From assembly GCF_002237555.1 (NCBI RefSeq), contig NZ_CP022540.1, positions 620,001 through 684,000 on the forward strand: 64,000 bases of DNA, read 5' to 3'. The notes under the pieces are model-generated. The model did not search any database, was not told where the DNA came from, and saw only the letters and a program-made list of their open reading frames with translations. Source of the DNA: Antarctobacter heliothermus (GTDB taxonomy: Bacteria; Pseudomonadota; Alphaproteobacteria; Rhodobacterales; Rhodobacteraceae). The position numbers were made by a program, and so were the translations under genes. Shown here piece by piece: positions 58,447 through 64,000 of the stretch (positions are counted from its first letter, which is position 1; each line of letters begins with the position of its first letter).

Positions 58447-58917
58447 TTACCAGCGGTAGTGGCTGAATGCCTTGTTGGCGTCAGCCATCTTGTGGGTGTC
58501 TTCGCGCTTTTTGACGGCGGAGCCACGCGACTGCACGGCATCGATCAGTTCGCCGGCAAGACGCTCTTCCATGGTGTTCTCGTTACGAGCACGCGAGGCA
58601 TTGATCAGCCAGCGGATCGCAAGGGCCTCACGGCGCTCGGGGCGCACTTCGACCGGAACCTGGTAGGTGGCACCACCAACGCGGCGCGAGCGAACCTCGA
58701 CCGACGGCTTGATGTTTTCCAGCGCCTCGTGGAAGATTTCCACCGGGGCGCGCTTGACCTTCGTTTCGACGCGGTCAAGCGCATTGTATACGATGCGTTC
58801 GGCGGCGGATTTCTTGCCGTCGTACATCAGGTTGTTCATGAACTTTGTCAGAACCCGGTCACCATACTTGGCGTCGGGCAGGACTTCGCGCTTCTCTGCG
58901 GCGTGACGACGAGACAT
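58447..58917 (-). CDS. rpsG: 30S ribosomal protein S7
   Basis: 156 residues: [89 protein letters not shown] C terminus. S7 nucleates 30S head assembly. It follows rpsL by 12 nt. Confidence 0.98.
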   Translation of the reverse strand: MSRRHAAEKREVLPDAKYGDRVLTKFMNNLMYDGKKSAAERIVYNALDRVETKVKRAPVEIFHEALENIKPSVEVRSRRVGGATYQVPVEVRPERREALAIRWLINASRARNENTMEERLAGELIDAVQSRGSAVKKREDTHKMADANKAFSHYRW

Positions 58918-58929
58918 ATTGTAATCCTC

Positions 58930-59301
58930 TTACTTCGGACGCTTGGCGCCGTATTTCGAACGACGCTGCTTGCGGTCCTTGACGCCCTGGGTGTCGAGAA
59001 CACCGCGCAGGATGTGGTAACGCACGCCGGGAAGGTCTTTTACACGACCACCACGGATCAGAACGACCGAGTGCTCCTGCAGGTTGTGGCTCTCACCCGG
59101 AATATAGCTGATCACCTCGTAGCCATTGGTCAGACGCACCTTGGCAACCTTACGCATGGCCGAGTTCGGCTTTTTAGGCGTGGTGGTGTACACACGGGTG
59201 CAGACACCGCGCTTTTGCGGGCACTGCTCGAGGTGCTGTGACTTCGAGCGTTTGACTTTGGGCTGCCGCGGTTTGCGGATCAGCTGTTGGATCGTGGGCA
59301 T
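58930..59301 (-). CDS. rpsL: 30S ribosomal protein S12
   Basis: 123 residues from the ATG at 59301 ([57 protein letters not shown]); the frame extends 13 codons upstream without similarity. TTPKKPNSA and GVRYHILRG contain the lysines where streptomycin-resistance changes fall; wild-type Lys is present. It opens the str segment. Confidence 0.98.
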   Translation of the reverse strand: MPTIQQLIRKPRQPKVKRSKSQHLEQCPQKRGVCTRVYTTTPKKPNSAMRKVAKVRLTNGYEVISYIPGESHNLQEHSVVLIRGGRVKDLPGVRYHILRGVLDTQGVKDRKQRRSKYGAKRPK

Positions 59302-59434
59302 TCCGGATATTTCCCCGTGCTTCTCACATTTGTGCTGCACGGGCCGTCCCGTGCGGAGTTTCAGTTCGTGGCGCCCTGCTCAAAGCGGGGCTCCGATGTA
59401 GCGCGCCACCGGCCTACAGAGTAGGCAAAGACGC

Positions 59435-59475
59435 AAAAAACCGCTGCGTTCCCCTGTTCACGGGAACGACGCGGT
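59435..59475 (-). promoter_or_regulatory. Terminator-like hairpin in the rpsL leader (possible attenuator)
   Basis: Minus-strand hairpin with a 7-bp inner stem (CGTTCCC / GGGAACG) and an outer GC clamp around a small internal loop, followed by six T (59440-59435). It lies about 85-120 nt after the predicted start point and 134 nt ahead of rpsL, so it would act inside the operon's own leader. Confidence 0.6.
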
Positions 59476-59565
59476 GGGTGTCCAGAGGATCGGGGCAGTT
59501 AACCCGGATCGTGACCGCTTGGTTATGTAAGGTCGTCGAGGGAATTTCCACGACGGATTAGCGGG

Positions 59566-59594
59566 CGTATAGGGGGAGTCGCGGACCTTGTCAA
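59566..59594 (-). promoter_or_regulatory. Promoter of the str segment (rpsL-rpsG-fusA-tuf)
   Basis: Perfect -35 TTGACA (59594-59589), 17 nt, TATACG (59571-59566). Predicted leader about 255 nt. The remaining 59302-59667 stretch holds no gene. Confidence 0.7.
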
Positions 59595-59667
59595 CAGGTC
59601 AGCAGGGTTGCCCGGCAAGGGTGGCAATGTCATGCAGGGACAACGGCTTCGCACAAAGGACACAGGC

Positions 59668-60474
59668 ATGCAAGTCATCGGTTTCTGCCGATTTTCCTAC
59701 CCTGCCGAGGGCGGATTTCAGGTCGAGCATAGCAGCCTGACGGACCGCATTGCATACCTGTATGATCCTGTCCGGATCGAAGAGCGGTTTCGGCATTTTG
59801 AATGCCTCTGCCTGCCGGGTCTCAAGGCTCAGACCGATCCGGATTTCCTGTTTGTTATCCTCGTCGGAGAGGCGATGCCGACGCGTTGGCTGGAACGTCT
59901 GGCAGAGCTGACAGACGACTTCCCGCAGGCCGTTATCGTGTCCCGCCCGCCGGGGCCACATCGCAAGGTCTGTCAGGATGTCATCAACGCGGTGCGCGAC
60001 ATGGATCAGCCCTGCCTTCAGTTTCGGCATGACGACGATGATGCCGTTGCGATTGATTTTGTCGCCCATCTGCGTCAGGCCGCGCAGGACTGTGCGGCGT
60101 TGCTGGCAAAACACCGGTTGGTGGGGTTTGACTGGAACCGGGGGTATGTGGGCCGCCCCGATGCGAAGGGGCTTTGCGCACAGGTTCAGGTCACGCCGTA
60201 TTGGGGCGTCGCGCAGGGCATGGCGGTCCGGCCCGGTGTCCGTCAGACCATCATGAATTTTGGCCACAACAAGCTGAACCAGAACATGCCCACCGTGACC
60301 TTTACGCAGCCGGTCATGTATTTGCGCGGTCACAATGACCACAACGACTCGCGGCAAAAGAAACATGTCAAACCGATGCCCCTTCCCCGGCTGGACACTG
60401 CCGGGGAAACAGAGCTGAAGGCGCGACTGGCGATAGACGCCGACCACATCCGTCGGGTGTTTGGAGGCGGCTGA
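59668..60474 (+). CDS. Glycosyltransferase, putative rhamnosyl transferase family
   Basis: 268 residues from the ATG at 59668, with AAAGGA 7 nt ahead. MQVIGFCRFSYPAEGGFQ, FECLCLPGLKAQTDPDFLFVILVGE and RHDDDDAVAIDFV (acidic metal/nucleotide motif) match a roseobacter family annotated as putative rhamnosyl transferase. It would add a sugar to a surface or capsular glycan. It is alone, facing rpoC, with no polysaccharide genes next to it. Confidence 0.72.
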   Translation: MQVIGFCRFSYPAEGGFQVEHSSLTDRIAYLYDPVRIEERFRHFECLCLPGLKAQTDPDFLFVILVGEAMPTRWLERLAELTDDFPQAVIVSRPPGPHRKVCQDVINAVRDMDQPCLQFRHDDDDAVAIDFVAHLRQAAQDCAALLAKHRLVGFDWNRGYVGRPDAKGLCAQVQVTPYWGVAQGMAVRPGVRQTIMNFGHNKLNQNMPTVTFTQPVMYLRGHNDHNDSRQKKHVKPMPLPRLDTAGETELKARLAIDADHIRRVFGGG

Positions 60475-60728
60475 TCCTGCCGCCCTGCCCCGACGCTCAC
60501 TTGGGGATGGCGCGCATATGCATAGGCGTCTGTTTATGCCCAAACGCGGCCCACCCAACGGTGTCTTGCACTGGGAAGTAGACGACCCCGCCTGCCCGCT
60601 CCGGCCTCCCACCGCGCCGCCCTCAGCGCCTGAACGGCGCTGTCCGGAGGCCCGGGACCGTCCCACGCAAAAGGTGGTCTTGCCCTGATCCCGCGACGGG
60701 CAATTCTCAACAGAAAGTAAATTCGTCT
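60475..60728. other. Gap after the glycosyltransferase
   Basis: No gene or strong signal seen in these 254 nt. Short frames on both strands lack motifs. The composite element begins right after. Confidence 0.4.
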
Positions 60729-60777
60729 CTGTAACCCATTGATTTCAAACAGGCGCAAGGCTGTCCACATGTGGACA
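60729..60777. repeat. Composite element, copy B
   Basis: CTGTAACCCATTGAT at 60729-60743, exactly 18 nt, then palindrome TGTCCACATGTGGACA at 60762-60777. The 15-nt block is identical to copy A, the spacer is unrelated in sequence, and the palindrome differs only in its two central bases. It lies 18 nt past the rpoC terminator. Confidence 0.8.
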
Positions 60778-60795
60778 CTCCCCTACAGACACGAA

Positions 60796-60824
60796 AAAGC
60801 CCGCCCCGATGAGGGGCGGGCTTT
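60796..60824 (-). terminator. Terminator of rpoC
   Basis: 12-bp stem AAAGCCCGCCCC / GGGGCGGGCTTT with a 5-nt loop, five T following on the minus strand, 24 nt after the rpoC stop. It separates the rpoBC mRNA from the str segment. Confidence 0.9.
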
Positions 60825-60848
60825 CTCAATTTCAAACCGACAGGTCGC

Positions 60849-64000
<3,152 letters not shown>

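Noticed and set aside
56318..58459. 713-codon open frame on the plus strand
   Set aside because: Antisense to fusA; composition follows the mirror of EF-G codons.
59476..59560. Leader peptide gene in the rpsL leader
   Set aside because: A GTG-started frame exists, but it has no ribosome binding site and no run of regulatory codons.

Overview
The window looks like chromosome of a roseobacter-type alphaproteobacterium (Rhodobacteraceae). The evidence is high GC, adk placed between secY and rpsM with no rpsD in the alpha operon, an IorA-IorB fusion beside an Lrp regulator, RTX/DUF4214 secreted proteins, and REP-like GGCGGG/CCCGCC palindromes. No rRNA, CRISPR array, IS element or phage was seen; one tRNA-Lys is present.

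Layout. 1-6.3 kb: end of an exopolysaccharide-type sugar transferase, a PPP-family phosphatase, and two RTX proteins, one of them a large modular secreted glycosidase. 6.4-9.3 kb: Fe(III) ABC permease and ferric-binding protein, convergent, with no ATPase gene. 9.4-18.4 kb: a fatty-acid beta-oxidation multifunctional enzyme, indolepyruvate ferredoxin oxidoreductase with a divergent Lrp-type regulator, and a Ca2+-type P-ATPase. 18.6-27.3 kb: a complete-looking sugar-acid regulon. A six-gene minus-strand operon (UxaA-family dehydratase, SDR dehydrogenase, sugar ABC ATPase, permease and binding protein, FAH-family hydrolase) diverges from a GntR/FCD regulator and an aldose dehydrogenase. A 20-bp palindrome overlaps both divergent promoters. 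The gene set fits non-phosphorylative catabolism of L-fucose or a similar 6-deoxy sugar to pyruvate and lactate. 27.4-30.3 kb: tRNA-Lys, dapF, mtaB and a PaiB-family protein.

30.4-64 kb: the minus-strand RNA polymerase/ribosomal protein cluster (rpoC, then str, S10, spc and alpha gene order). It is cut at four places by non-ribosomal genes: rpoC/rpsL (a glycosyltransferase), rplW/rplB (a UDG-like gene of lower GC), rplP/rpmC (hybrid histidine kinase, 2OG oxygenase, lysozyme-like protein, membrane protein) and rpmD/rplO (DEAD-box helicase, Tat-exported metallo-hydrolase, cytochrome P450, small unknown). Most junctions carry an intrinsic terminator on one side and a recognisable promoter on the other, so the superoperon appears re-wired into separately started segments. 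REP-like hairpins sit in many of the gaps.

The least explained signals are: (a) a two-copy composite element, a 15-nt block, exactly 18 nt, then a 16-nt palindrome, just past the rplW and rpoC terminators; (b) a hairpin that is both terminator-like and hides the Shine-Dalgarno of the P450; (c) a terminator-like hairpin in the rpsL leader; and (d) a tandem repeat ahead of rplB.
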